From: Conyzicola lurida
Lineage (GTDB): Bacteria; Actinomycetota; Actinomycetes; Actinomycetales; Microbacteriaceae
DNA: 64,000 bases
NCBI RefSeq assembly: GCF_014204935.1
Contig: NZ_JACHMJ010000001.1
Location: 3,162,001 to 3,226,000 of the forward strand
Reading direction: 5' to 3'
Shown here: positions 9,277-17,349 of the stretch, one piece after another
How positions within the stretch are numbered: position 1 is the first letter of the stretch
How the letters are laid out: each line of letters opens with the position of its first letter
The notes under the pieces: generated by a model
What the model saw: only the letters and a program-made list of their open reading frames with translations
Told to the model about the DNA's origin: nothing
Database searches by the model: none
Program-made: the position numbers and the translations under genes

Positions 9277-10313
9277 GCCCATCCCCCGCTGCGCTTGCGC
9301 TGCCGGTAGAGCAGGTAGAAGAAGAACGGCCCGCCGATGAGCGAGGTGAGCATGCCGATCGGAAGGTCGGCGCCGGGTACGACGGTGCGGGCGACGAGGT
9401 CGGCGATGCTGATGAGCGCGCCGCCGCCGACCGCGCTCGCGACGATGAGCGGCCGGTGCGACGGGCCGATCGCCATGCGGATCACGTGCGGCACCACGAG
9501 CCCGACGAACGCGATGATGCCGCAGAAGGCGACGGCCACGCCGGTGAGCAGGGCGACGAGCACGATCGACACGATGCGCAGCGACTCGACGTTGACCCCG
9601 AGGTGGCGCGCGTTGCGTTCCCCGAGCGCGAGCAGGTCGTAGCGGCGGCCGAGCACCACCGCGGCGACGAGCCCGACCAGCATGACCGGCACCACGATGG
9701 CGACTTCGCGCCAGAGCGATCCGTTGAGCGACCCGAGCTGCCAGAACGTGATCTGCTCGCGGCTGGCCGTGTCCCCGGCAAAGAGCAGGAAGGCCAGCCC
9801 CGCGCCCGCGAACGCGTTGATCGCGATGCCGGTGAGCAGCAGGGTGACGACCTCGGTGCGGCCGTTGGCCCGCGAGACGAAGTAAACGACGAGGGTCGCG
9901 GCGAGCCCGCCGAGGAACGCCAGGACCGCGATGCTCCAGCTGCCGATCGCGGTGACGCCGAAGACGATCGCGGCGGCCGCGCCCAGAGCGGCACCCGACG
10001 AGACGCCGACGACACCGGGTTCCGCGAGCGGGTTGCCGAAGATCGCCTGCATGACGGCACCCGCGACCGCGAGGGCGGCGCCGACGGCGAGGCCCATCAC
10101 GATGCGGGGGAAGCGCACGATCCAGATGGTCGATTCGACGATCGGGTCGGCGGGCGCCCAGCCGTTGGGGATGCCCGCCGCGCGCAGTAGCGAACCCACG
10201 ATCTCGGCGGGGGTGATGGGCAGCTGGCCGACCATCGACGAGGCGAGCACCGAGGCGACGAGCACGACGGCGAGAACGACGGAGAGCAGGATGCCCCGGG
10301 AGACACGGGTCAC
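9273..10313 (-). CDS. hmuU: FecCD-family haem/iron ABC transporter permease
   Basis: A ~346-residue BtuC/FecCD-type permease with about ten hydrophobic segments and the family landmark GEPGVVGVSSGAALGAA-like sequence around residue 115, plus GNARHLG in the coupling region. GTG at 10313 is preferred because it makes a GTGA overlap with the upstream lipoate-ligase-like gene; another GTG at 10331 would lengthen the overlap to 22 bp. It forms the membrane channel for HmuV. No periplasmic-type binding protein (HmuT) gene is adjacent; its usual place is occupied by the lipoate-ligase-like gene. The operon is headed by an iron box, supporting iron-linked uptake. Confidence 0.92.
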   Translation of the reverse strand: MTRVSRGILLSVVLAVVLVASVLASSMVGQLPITPAEIVGSLLRAAGIPNGWAPADPIVESTIWIVRFPRIVMGLAVGAALAVAGAVMQAIFGNPLAEPGVVGVSSGAALGAAAAIVFGVTAIGSWSIAVLAFLGGLAATLVVYFVSRANGRTEVVTLLLTGIAINAFAGAGLAFLLFAGDTASREQITFWQLGSLNGSLWREVAIVVPVMLVGLVAAVVLGRRYDLLALGERNARHLGVNVESLRIVSIVLVALLTGVAVAFCGIIAFVGLVVPHVIRMAIGPSHRPLIVASAVGGGALISIADLVARTVVPGADLPIGMLTSLIGGPFFFYLLYRQRKRSGGWA

Positions 10314-11359
10314 GGAACGCGCTGCAGCCACTCGTCAGTGCCGAACTTCTCGGTCACCAGCGTTTCGGCCTTGGCCCTCTCCTCGGGAGTGATCTCGCTC
10401 GGCGTCGCCCCGTAGAGCTTCTCGAACGTCTCCACCATGCGGTCGATGATCGCGGTGCGCTCGAGGCCGGTCTGGCTGCGCAGCGGGTCGACGCGCTTGG
10501 CGGCGCTCTTCGTGCCCTTGTCGCTCATCTTCTCGCGGCCGATGCGCAGCACCTGCACCATCTTCTCGCCGTCCATGTCGTAGCTCATGGTGACGTGGTG
10601 CAGCACCGCACCGTTGCCGAGACGCTTCTGGGCGGCGCCGCCGATCTTGCCGGTGGGGCTCGTGATGTCGTTGAGCGGCTGGTACGTGGCCTCGATGCCG
10701 AGCGACTTGAGCGCGACGAGCACCCAGTCGTCGAGGAACGCGTAGGAGTCGGCGAAGCTCATGCCCTGCACGAGGTCGGCCGGCACGTAGATCGAGTAGG
10801 TGATGACGGCGCCCGAGTCCATGAACATCGCCCCGCCGCCGCTGATGCGGCGCACGACGTCGAAGCCGAACTTGTCCGCGTTGTCGCGGTCGACCTCGTT
10901 CTTGAGCGACTGGAAGCTGCCGATGACGACCGCCGGTTCGTTCCACTCCCAGATGCGCAGCGTCGGCTTGCGGCGTCCGGCACCCACTTCTTCGGCGAGC
11001 ACCTGGTCGAGCGCCATCTGCAGCACGGGACGCTCGGCGCTGCCGTGCACGACCTGCCACTCGTAGTCACGCCACGACGTCGCCCGCTGCAGCGCGCGGC
11101 GGATCGCGGTCGCGACGCCCTCGGGGCTGAAGCCGAGCAGCGTCGCCCCTTCGGGCAGGGATTTCTGGATGGCGGACGCGATAGTCACCGCGTCCGAGTC
11201 GGCGGGCAGCCCGTTGACCGCGTCGTCGATCGCTTCGAGCGCGCTGTCGGGCTCGAGGAAGAAGTCGCCCGCGAGGCGGAATCCCGAGATCCTCTCGTCG
11301 ACGACCTCGAGGTCGACGACGACGAGCTTGCCTCCCGGCACCTTGAATTCGCCGTGCAT
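10310..11359 (-). CDS. Lipoate-protein ligase A family protein, accessory domain first
   Basis: A 349-residue protein. Residues ~1-90 resemble the accessory (C-terminal) domain of LplA, while residues ~95-290 are the BPL/LPL catalytic fold with RRISGGGAMFMD (binding loop) and the SPTGKIGGAAQKR motif containing the expected catalytic lysine. The domain order is thus swapped relative to E. coli LplA, as in other actinobacterial homologues I recall. It would attach lipoate or a related acyl group to a lipoyl domain. Unusually, it is the first gene of a haem/iron transporter operon and is preceded by an iron box, so its expression is probably iron-dependent. Substrate and link to iron are unproven. 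Confidence 0.85.
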   Translation of the reverse strand: MHGEFKVPGGKLVVVDLEVVDERISGFRLAGDFFLEPDSALEAIDDAVNGLPADSDAVTIASAIQKSLPEGATLLGFSPEGVATAIRRALQRATSWRDYEWQVVHGSAERPVLQMALDQVLAEEVGAGRRKPTLRIWEWNEPAVVIGSFQSLKNEVDRDNADKFGFDVVRRISGGGAMFMDSGAVITYSIYVPADLVQGMSFADSYAFLDDWVLVALKSLGIEATYQPLNDITSPTGKIGGAAQKRLGNGAVLHHVTMSYDMDGEKMVQVLRIGREKMSDKGTKSAAKRVDPLRSQTGLERTAIIDRMVETFEKLYGATPSEITPEERAKAETLVTEKFGTDEWLQRVP

Positions 11360-11382
11360 AAACGGGCCTTCCTCGTGAGTTG

Positions 11383-11401
11383 TCAGGTAAGCCTAACTCG
11401 C
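11383..11401 (-). promoter_or_regulatory. DtxR/IdeR-type iron box
   Basis: Compared with the 19-bp actinobacterial consensus TWAGGTWAGSCTWACCTWA, the + strand reads AGGTAAGCCTAAC without mismatch over the central 13 positions, about 14 of 19 overall. It lies 24-42 bp upstream of the lipoate-ligase-like gene that heads the hmu operon. It also covers the last codon and stop of the upstream hydrolase gene. Confidence 0.65.
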
Positions 11402-12271
11402 CGAGGGAAGGTGGGCTTCGAGCCATTCGACCAGGTCGGCGTAGACCTCGACCCGGTTGGTCTCGTTGAAGATCTCGTGGCGTGCCCCCGCGTAGACGAC
11501 GACCTCGACGTGGGTCAGGCCGCCCCGCCGGATGTAGCTCTCGGCGAGCGTGCGCACGCTGCGTTCCCCTCCGAGCGGGTCTTCCTCGCCGATCATGATG
11601 AGCAGCGGCACGTCGGCGGCGAGGCGGCGCTTCGGTTTGCCGAACAGGCGCAGCCCGTCGCGCACGCCGAACAGCTTGAGCGCGTCGGCGTAGAAGGTGA
11701 GGTCGTCGTCGACGAACCCCTGCGCGACCGAGGCGTCGCGGCTCAGCCATTCGAACCCGGTGTCGCCGAGCGACTTGTGCGTCTTGTTGAGGTCCCCCGC
11801 GTTCATGTGCCGCGGCGACCGGTAGGCGGTTCCGGTGAAGACGACGGCGGCGAAGTCGGCGATGTGCTCGTTGATGAGATCCTGGCCGAGCAGCGATCCC
11901 CAGGAGTGGCCGAGGTAGACGATGGGGACGCCGGGATGGTCTTTCTGGATGACGCCGGTGAACTGGTGCAGATCGGCGACCGCCGCGCGGTGTCCGCCGT
12001 CGCCGAGCCGCCCGAGCTTCGAGCGGTCGCCGTCGTGCTGGGCGAGGCCGGTGCGGCCGTGGCCGCGGTGGTCGTCGGCGTAGACCGTGTAGCCCTGGTT
12101 GACGAGCACCTGGGCGAGGTCTTCGTAGCGCGCCGCGTGGTCGCCGAGGCCGTGGGCCAGCTGCACGATCGCCTTGGGTTTGGCGGCGTTCCACACGTAG
12201 TAGTAGATCGTCACACCCTGCGCGTCGACGAACTCGTGCTCGTCACGCATCGCGGTGAATGTGGGCACCAT
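11393..12271 (-). CDS. Alpha/beta hydrolase (monoacylglycerol-lipase-like)
   Basis: A 292-residue serine hydrolase of the Hydrolase_4/lysophospholipase group. The oxyanion motif LAHGLGDHAARY and the DDHRGHGR segment are followed by the nucleophile elbow GHSWG (Ser ~123), the acid in GEEDPLGG and the histidine in GARHEIFNE, so the triad is complete. No signal peptide is seen, so it is probably cytosolic, cleaving monoacylglycerols or related esters. The ATG has a strong GAGGAGG ribosome-binding site. It lies between ribokinase and the iron operon on the same strand; its stop codon is inside the iron box of the next operon. A functional link to either neighbour is not evident. Confidence 0.9.
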   Translation of the reverse strand: MVPTFTAMRDEHEFVDAQGVTIYYYVWNAAKPKAIVQLAHGLGDHAARYEDLAQVLVNQGYTVYADDHRGHGRTGLAQHDGDRSKLGRLGDGGHRAAVADLHQFTGVIQKDHPGVPIVYLGHSWGSLLGQDLINEHIADFAAVVFTGTAYRSPRHMNAGDLNKTHKSLGDTGFEWLSRDASVAQGFVDDDLTFYADALKLFGVRDGLRLFGKPKRRLAADVPLLIMIGEEDPLGGERSVRTLAESYIRRGGLTHVEVVVYAGARHEIFNETNRVEVYADLVEWLEAHLPSAS

Positions 12272-12302
12272 AGCCTCCTCGGTTGAGGCAATAGTACTGA
12301 CG

Positions 12303-13208
12303 TCACACCGCGAGAAGATCGTTCACTTCTGCGCGCGTCGGCAGGCCGTCACGTGCCCCGATCGCGCGCGTGGACAGCGCGCCGGTGGCCGCCGCGAACC
12401 GCAGAGCGTCGGGCACCGTCTGACCCTCGGCGAGCGCCACGGCGAGCGCGCCGTTGAACGAGTCGCCGGCGCCGGTGGTGTCGACCGGTCGGGCCGGGAA
12501 CGCGTCCTGGTGGTGCGGGGCTTCGCCCGGTGCGACGAGGTCGGCGCCGTCGCCGCCGCGCGTCACGATCACGGTGCCCACACCCACGGCCTGCAGCGAC
12601 TCGACCGAGCCGAGGGCCTCGAGTTCGGTGTCGTTAGGGGTGAGGATGTCGACGAGCGCGAGCAACTCCGCCGGCAGCGCTTCCGCGGGGGCCGGCGCCG
12701 GGTTGAGGATGAACGTCCACCCCTCGGAACGCGCGACGCGTGCCCAGGCCGTCACGGTGTCGACCGGCACCTCGAGACAGGCGAGTACCACGGCCGGCTT
12801 CCCGGCGAAGGGCGCGGCCGTGGCCGCGGCATCCGCCCCACTGACCAGGGCGTTCGCACCCGGGTTGATGATGATGGAGTTCTCGCCGCTCGTGTCGATG
12901 ACGACCGCGGCCACGCCGGTCGGAGCGTCGACCCGGGCCACGCTGTCGAGGTTGACGCCCTCGGCGTCGAGGGCCGCCCAGGCCTGGTCGCCGAGCTCGT
13001 CGGTGCCGATCGCCGCGACGAAGCGCACGTCGCCGCCGAGCCGCGCGGCCGCCGCGGCCTGGTTGGCGCCTTTGCCGCCCGGCACGATGCGGAAGGTCTC
13101 GCTCGTCACCGTCTGGCCCGGCTTCGGGAAGGCGGCGAGGCCGGTGAAGAGCAGGTCCATGTTGACGGACCCGACGACGATGACGGGGGTGGGGGAGGCG
13201 GAAGGCAT
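12303..13208 (-). CDS. rbsK: Ribokinase (PfkB family)
   Basis: A 301-residue PfkB carbohydrate kinase that phosphorylates D-ribose at O5 with ATP. The N-terminal GSVNMDL and GGKGANQAAAAARLG motifs bind the sugar, and the C-terminal DTTGAGDSFNGAL carries the catalytic aspartate and anion hole, both typical of true ribokinases. The length is normal. It is not accompanied by ribose transporter genes here. It is divergent from the marR-MFS pair, with the MarR operator in the 72-bp gap, so its promoter may be influenced by MarR. Related nucleoside or deoxyribose kinases cannot be excluded. Confidence 0.9.
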   Translation of the reverse strand: MPSASPTPVIVVGSVNMDLLFTGLAAFPKPGQTVTSETFRIVPGGKGANQAAAAARLGGDVRFVAAIGTDELGDQAWAALDAEGVNLDSVARVDAPTGVAAVVIDTSGENSIIINPGANALVSGADAAATAAPFAGKPAVVLACLEVPVDTVTAWARVARSEGWTFILNPAPAPAEALPAELLALVDILTPNDTELEALGSVESLQAVGVGTVIVTRGGDGADLVAPGEAPHHQDAFPARPVDTTGAGDSFNGALAVALAEGQTVPDALRFAAATGALSTRAIGARDGLPTRAEVNDLLAV

Positions 13209-13246
13209 CCCCCGATTATGCCGGTAGCCACGGCATCGGCACTTTA

Positions 13247-13274
13247 CTTAGCATGGCTAATTACCTATGCTAAG
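13247..13274. promoter_or_regulatory. Palindromic operator in front of marR
   Basis: CTTAGCAT (13247-13254) and ATGCTAAG (13267-13274) form a perfect 8-bp inverted repeat around an AT-rich core with TAATTA at the centre. The site ends 6 bp before the marR start codon, so the repressor probably covers the transcription start of marR and its MFS partner. AT-rich palindromes of this size are normal MarR-dimer targets; binding itself is inferred. Confidence 0.7.
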
Positions 13275-13280
13275 CAATAG

Positions 13281-13697
13281 ATGACGAACGAACTCGCCCA
13301 CCAGCTGCGCCAGACGATCCTGCGCCTCGCCCGCCGCGTGCGGGCCGAGCGTGCCGACGATGCGATGAGCGACGGCAAGCTGTCGGTGCTGTTCATCCTC
13401 GTGAACCAAGGCGCGCAGACGCTCGGCTCGCTCAGCGAGGTCGAGCGGGTCACCCCGCCGTCGATGAACCGCACGATCAACTGGCTCGTCGAGCACGGGT
13501 TCGTCAGCCGCGAGAGCGACGCCACGGACGGCCGGAAGGTCGTGATCGACGTGACGGACGCCGGACGCCGGCTCGTGAAGGAGACCCGGCGCAAGCGCGA
13601 CGCGTGGTTCTCGTCGCGGCTCGCCACGCTGACCCCGGAGGAACGCGCGACGCTCGAGAGTGCCGAGGCGATCCTGAGGAGGCTCGCCGACCAATGA
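13281..13697 (+). CDS. MarR-family transcriptional regulator
   Basis: A 138-residue winged-helix regulator with the recognition region LGSLSEVERVTPPSMNRTINWLVEHGFVSRE and the beta-wing motif DATDGRKVVIDVTDAG. Flanking helices would form the dimer interface. It is translationally coupled (ATGA) to the MFS transporter gene downstream and preceded by a palindromic operator, so it most likely autorepresses and represses the transporter until a small-molecule ligand binds. The ligand is unknown. The start is fixed by the palindrome that ends just upstream. Confidence 0.92.
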   Translation: MTNELAHQLRQTILRLARRVRAERADDAMSDGKLSVLFILVNQGAQTLGSLSEVERVTPPSMNRTINWLVEHGFVSRESDATDGRKVVIDVTDAGRRLVKETRRKRDAWFSSRLATLTPEERATLESAEAILRRLADQ

Positions 13698-15019
13698 GTG
13701 CCATGTTCCGCTCGCTGAGCGGCATCAACTACCGCCTGTGGTTCGGGGGCGCCCTCGTGTCGAACATCGGCACCTGGATGCAGCGCACCGCGCAGGACTG
13801 GATCGTGCTGACGATGCTGACCGACAACGACGCCGTCGCGGTCGGCATCACCATGGCGCTCCAGCTCGGCCCGCAGCTGTTGCTCGTGCCGTGGTCGGGG
13901 CTCATCGCCGACCGCTTCGACCGGCGCAAGCTGCTCATGCTCACCCAGTCGCTCATGGCCGCGCTGGGGGTGGCGCTCGGCCTGATGGTGCTGTTCGGCG
14001 TCGCCGAGCTGTGGCACGTCTACGCGTTCGCCTTCGCGCTCGGCGTCGTCTCGGCGATCGACGCCCCCGCGCGTCAGGCTTTCGTCTCCGAATTGGTGAG
14101 CGAGAAGGACCTGCCCAACGCGGTGTCGCTCAACTCGGCATCGTTCAACGCCGCACGCCTCGTCGGGCCCGCGGTCGCCGGCGTGCTGACCGTGGCGGTT
14201 GGCGCGGGGTGGGTGTTCCTGATCAACGCGATCACGTTCGCGGCGACCTTCGTCTCGCTCGCCCTGCTGCGCCGCGACAAGCTGCGGGTCTCGGAGCGGG
14301 CGCCGCGCGAGCCGGGGCAACTGCTCGAGGGGTTCCGCTACGTCGCCAAACGGCCGGACATCATCGCGATCATGGTCGCGGTCTTCATCGTCGGCACCTT
14401 CGGCCTCAACTTCGCGATCTTCACCGCCACCATGGCGCGGGTGGAGTTCGACCACGGCGCCGGCGAGTTCGGCCTGCTCTCGTCGGTGCTCGCGATCGGC
14501 TCGGTGACCGGTGCGCTGCTGTCGGCCCGGCGCGAGAAGCCGCGCATGCTGATCCTCTTCTCGGCCGCGGCCGCCTTCGGGGTGAGCTGCGCGATCTCCG
14601 CCGTGATGCCGACGTTCACCACGTTCGCACTCGCGCTGATCCTCGTCGGCTTCTCGTCGATCACCTTTATGACGACGGCGAACAGCATGGTGCAGACCAC
14701 GACCGAGCCCGTGATGCGCGGCCGTGTGATGGCCCTCTACATGGCGATCTTTATGGGCGGCACCCCGATCGGCGCGCCCGTCGTCGGCTGGGTGTCGAAC
14801 GAGTTCGGCCCGCGCTGGGCGCTCGGCGTCGGGGCCGCGTCCGGCATCCTGGCGGCGCTCGTCGGCGTGGTCTGGATGGTGGTGTCGAACGACCTGCGCG
14901 TGCACCGGCACCCGACCCGGCGCATCCGCTTCGTCATCAGCCACAGCATGGGGCGGCTGGGGCGGGCGGATGCCGCGGCCGAACTGGCGCTCGACGAAAC
15001 GGTGGCGCGCAAGGCGTAG
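13694..15019 (+). CDS. MFS transporter (EntS/MFS_3-like efflux)
   Basis: A 441-residue major facilitator protein with about twelve hydrophobic segments. Near the N-terminus is the GTWMQRTAQDWIVL signature common in the MFS_3/enterobactin-exporter-like group, and the loop motif LIADRFDRRKLL (motif A region) follows near residues 75-90. ATG at 13694 overlaps the marR stop (ATGA); a longer in-frame extension into marR is not credible. The MarR linkage points to efflux of a toxic compound or siderophore. The C-terminal ~40 residues are a hydrophilic cytoplasmic tail. Substrate unknown. Confidence 0.92.
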   Translation: MSAMFRSLSGINYRLWFGGALVSNIGTWMQRTAQDWIVLTMLTDNDAVAVGITMALQLGPQLLLVPWSGLIADRFDRRKLLMLTQSLMAALGVALGLMVLFGVAELWHVYAFAFALGVVSAIDAPARQAFVSELVSEKDLPNAVSLNSASFNAARLVGPAVAGVLTVAVGAGWVFLINAITFAATFVSLALLRRDKLRVSERAPREPGQLLEGFRYVAKRPDIIAIMVAVFIVGTFGLNFAIFTATMARVEFDHGAGEFGLLSSVLAIGSVTGALLSARREKPRMLILFSAAAAFGVSCAISAVMPTFTTFALALILVGFSSITFMTTANSMVQTTTEPVMRGRVMALYMAIFMGGTPIGAPVVGWVSNEFGPRWALGVGAASGILAALVGVVWMVVSNDLRVHRHPTRRIRFVISHSMGRLGRADAAAELALDETVARKA

Positions 15020-15032
15020 CCGAGCTCGCGGA

Positions 15033-15081
15033 TTGAGCCTGCGAAGGAGGGCGATCGAGGGGTTTTCGACAGGCTCAACCC
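15033..15081. repeat. Dispersed repeat, family 1, short copy
   Basis: TTGAGCCTG (15033-15041) followed by GCGAAGGAGG-like sequence and closed by TTTCGACAGGCTCAACCC (15064-15081). It lies between the converging ends of the MFS gene and the DUF3140 gene and lacks the inner hairpin of the long copies. A terminator role is possible, since the arms can pair. Confidence 0.75.
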
Positions 15082-15085
15082 GCCC

Positions 15086-15430
15086 CTACTTCTTCAGCGG
15101 GTCATTGCCCCAGTTCATCAGCGAGTAGCGCCACGGCGTGTTCTCGATGTCGCCGTCGGGCCGTTGCGCGCTGTGCCGTTTCACGTAGCCGACCACCTTG
15201 CGCATCCACTCGATGTCAGCGTGGCTGAGGTCGGCTTTCTTCTTGTGCAGGATCGCGACGATCTTGCGCCCGGAGTGGTGGCCGACGGACTCGGCGCCCT
15301 CCGACGACTTCTGCCCGACATCCTTCGACTCGTCGGTGTCGAGCCATTTCTCGATCTGTGTCGCCGTCATGTTCACTGCGGAGTGGAAGTCGTTCCAGAC
15401 GTCGTCGACGCCCTCGGTGCTTTTCGTCAT
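15086..15430 (-). CDS. DUF3140 family protein
   Basis: A 114-residue acidic/basic mixed protein with the pattern VWNDFHSAVNMTATQIEKWL near the N-terminus, SGRKIVAIL in the middle and ADIEWMRKVVGYVKRH followed by WRYSLMNWG at the C-terminus. This matches my memory of the DUF3140 family, small actinobacterial proteins of unknown function sometimes associated with DNA-binding annotations. ATG at 15430 gives the family-like N-terminus; the longer frame adds Arg-rich sequence without support. No operon partner; it is flanked on both sides by family-1 repeats. Confidence 0.75.
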   Translation of the reverse strand: MTKSTEGVDDVWNDFHSAVNMTATQIEKWLDTDESKDVGQKSSEGAESVGHHSGRKIVAILHKKKADLSHADIEWMRKVVGYVKRHSAQRPDGDIENTPWRYSLMNWGNDPLKK

Positions 15431-15549
15431 GATTCCACGGTCGCCCGCGCGACGCGGCATGGCAAGGCCTTGCCAGCTGTCGCGCGCCGTATTTTCGCTA
15501 TCGCGCCCGAAATTTCGGCCGCGACAGCGAGAAAACACCGCGCCACGGG

Positions 15550-15567
15550 TTTCGACAGGCTCAACCC
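15550..15567. repeat. Dispersed repeat, family 1, single arm
   Basis: An isolated TTTCGACAGGCTCAACCC word 10 bp downstream of the transglutaminase stop codon. It is identical to the right arms at 4514 and 15064, without a recognisable left arm. Confidence 0.75.
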
Positions 15568-15577
15568 GCGAGAGGCG

Positions 15578-16423
15578 TTACGCCTCCTTCGTGATCTCCA
15601 CCTTGACGAAGAGCTCGCTGCCGTAGGGGCCCGCGTAGACGCCACGCAGCGGCGGCACGTCGTTGTAGTCGCGCCCGCGCCCGACCGTGACGTGACGGTC
15701 GCCGATGTCGATCGTGTTGGTCGGGTCGAAGCCGCGCCATTCGCCGCAGTACCACTCGACCCACGCGTGCGATTCGCCGGCGATGGTCTCCCCGATCGCG
15801 GCATCCGGCTTGGGGTGAAGGTACCCGGAGACGTAGCGCGCCGGGATACCGACGGAGCGCAGCGCCCCGAGAGCGAGGTGGGTGATGTCCTGGCAGACGC
15901 CCTTGCGCACGGCCCAGGCCTCTTTCGCGGTCGACGTGACCCCGGTGAAGCCCTGCATGTACTCCATGGCGTCGCCGATGGCGGAGCAGATCTCGAGCGC
16001 GGCGGCGCACGGGTCGGTGTGCCGGCCGGCGATCTCCGCGGCGAGCGCGACGACCTCGTCGGGCGGATCGGTGCGCCGCGTCTGCTTGATCTGCTCGATG
16101 TACGTGGTGGCCGACTCGGCCGAGGCGGTGAGCGCCTCCCAGGTCAGTTCCTGGTCGGCGTGGATGCGCGGGCGCACCTCGACCAGGCTCGTCGCGGTGA
16201 GCGATAGCTCCTTGTGCGGAGTCAGGATCTCGAACGACGACACCCGCGAACCCCAGTAGTCGACGTAGTTGTGCTGGCTCGAGATCGGCAGGATCTCGAC
16301 GTGCGAGTAGAGCACGAGCTGGCCGTCGGCGCTCACGGGCAGCATGCGCGCCTCGTTGTACGACGCGGTCACGTCTCCGCCGTAGTGGAAACCGGTCATG
16401 TGCTTGATACGAAGGCGGTTCAT
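15578..16423 (-). CDS. Transglutaminase-like protein of the ATP-grasp/alpha-E triad
   Basis: A 281-residue protein: an N-terminal bacterial transglutaminase-associated beta region (LRIKHMTGFHYGGDVTASYNEARM), then a papain-like transglutaminase core with GVCQDITHLALGALRSVGIPARYVSGYL (catalytic Cys), ESHAWVEWY (His) and GFDPTN (Asp). The family length is normal. It is the last gene of a three-gene unit with an alpha-E protein and a circularly permuted ATP-grasp enzyme, joined by an ATGA overlap. Such triads are conserved in many bacteria and have been proposed to make and process a peptide-like modification. The transglutaminase-like member would act as amidase or peptidase. The physiological substrate is unknown. 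Confidence 0.92.
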   Translation of the reverse strand: MNRLRIKHMTGFHYGGDVTASYNEARMLPVSADGQLVLYSHVEILPISSQHNYVDYWGSRVSSFEILTPHKELSLTATSLVEVRPRIHADQELTWEALTASAESATTYIEQIKQTRRTDPPDEVVALAAEIAGRHTDPCAAALEICSAIGDAMEYMQGFTGVTSTAKEAWAVRKGVCQDITHLALGALRSVGIPARYVSGYLHPKPDAAIGETIAGESHAWVEWYCGEWRGFDPTNTIDIGDRHVTVGRGRDYNDVPPLRGVYAGPYGSELFVKVEITKEA

Positions 16424-17349
16424 GAGCTCTCCCCCACCCAGCTGGGTGCGGCGTTGGTCGGGAAGTACCGCTGGCGGATCGCTTCCGAGGCGGCGCTCGT
16501 CGCGGCCTGCACATTGTCCATGTGGCGGGGCAGGTCTTCGAGGATCTCGGCGATCGGCCGGTACTCGAGCTCGCTGCGGATCTGGCCGAGCTGGCGCTGC
16601 GCCTGGTCGGAGATGCCCACGCGCTCGGCCCGGGGTTCGAGGTCGCGCATGCACGCCTCGGCCCGGGAGACCGAGAAGAGGATGCTGCGCGGGAACAGTC
16701 GGTCGAGTAGCAGGAACTCGGCCGCGTTCTGGGCGCTCGGCATGCCGCGGTAGGTGCGCAAGTATGCCTCGTACGCGCCGCAGCTGCGCAGGATCGTGGT
16801 CCACGACGGGCCGCTCGCCTCGGTCAGGCTGCGGGTCGCGAGCAGTCGCGCGGTCATGTCCGCGCGCTCGAGGCTGCGGCCGAGGGTGAAGAACTGCCAC
16901 GCCTCGTCGCGGCTCGTGGCCGACTCGATGATGCCGACGGCGAGCGCGCTACGTTCGCGCACCCAGCCGAAGAACTCGTGCACCTTGTCGCCCGAGACCT
17001 TGCGCGGCATCCGCGCCCGAGTCGTGTTGAGGCACTCCCACAACTCGGTCGAGACGATCTCGCGGGCCCGGCGGGCGTTCTCGCGGGCGGCGCCGAGAGA
17101 GTAGGCGATGGATGCCGGCTCGGAACGGTCGACCGCGAGGATCGAGAGGATATCGGCGCGGGTGAGCACCTGGTCCTCGGGTGCCTCGCTGCCCATCACG
17201 CTGAGGAGGGAGCGGCAGGCGAGGTCCTCCTCGATCCACGGGTCCTCGAGCAGCAGCTGGAGGTGCACGTCGAGGATGCGGGCGGTGCCGTCGGAGCGCT
17301 CGATGTAGCGGCCGATCCAGAACAGGCTCTCGGCGATGCGGCTCAGCAT
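16420..17349 (-). CDS. Alpha-E domain protein (DUF403)
   Basis: A 309-residue all-alpha protein starting with MLSRIAESLFWIGRYIERSD, the hallmark of the alpha-E (DUF403) family. A helical repeat region follows with ARENARRAREIVSTELWECLN near residues 85-110 and MPSAQNAAEFLL further on. The domain has no assigned chemistry and is found almost only beside or fused to circularly permuted ATP-grasp and transglutaminase-like proteins, as here. Overlaps of 4 and 7 bp with the neighbours argue for one transcript. It may act as a scaffold or as a second component of the ligase; this is inference. Confidence 0.92.
   Translation of the reverse strand: MLSRIAESLFWIGRYIERSDGTARILDVHLQLLLEDPWIEEDLACRSLLSVMGSEAPEDQVLTRADILSILAVDRSEPASIAYSLGAARENARRAREIVSTELWECLNTTRARMPRKVSGDKVHEFFGWVRERSALAVGIIESATSRDEAWQFFTLGRSLERADMTARLLATRSLTEASGPSWTTILRSCGAYEAYLRTYRGMPSAQNAAEFLLLDRLFPRSILFSVSRAEACMRDLEPRAERVGISDQAQRQLGQIRSELEYRPIAEILEDLPRHMDNVQAATSAASEAIRQRYFPTNAAPSWVGESS

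Noticed and set aside
13604-13693. MFS gene start inside marR
   Set aside because: The extra 30 residues are the marR coding sequence in another frame; ATG at 13694 gives the ATGA overlap and a natural N-terminus.
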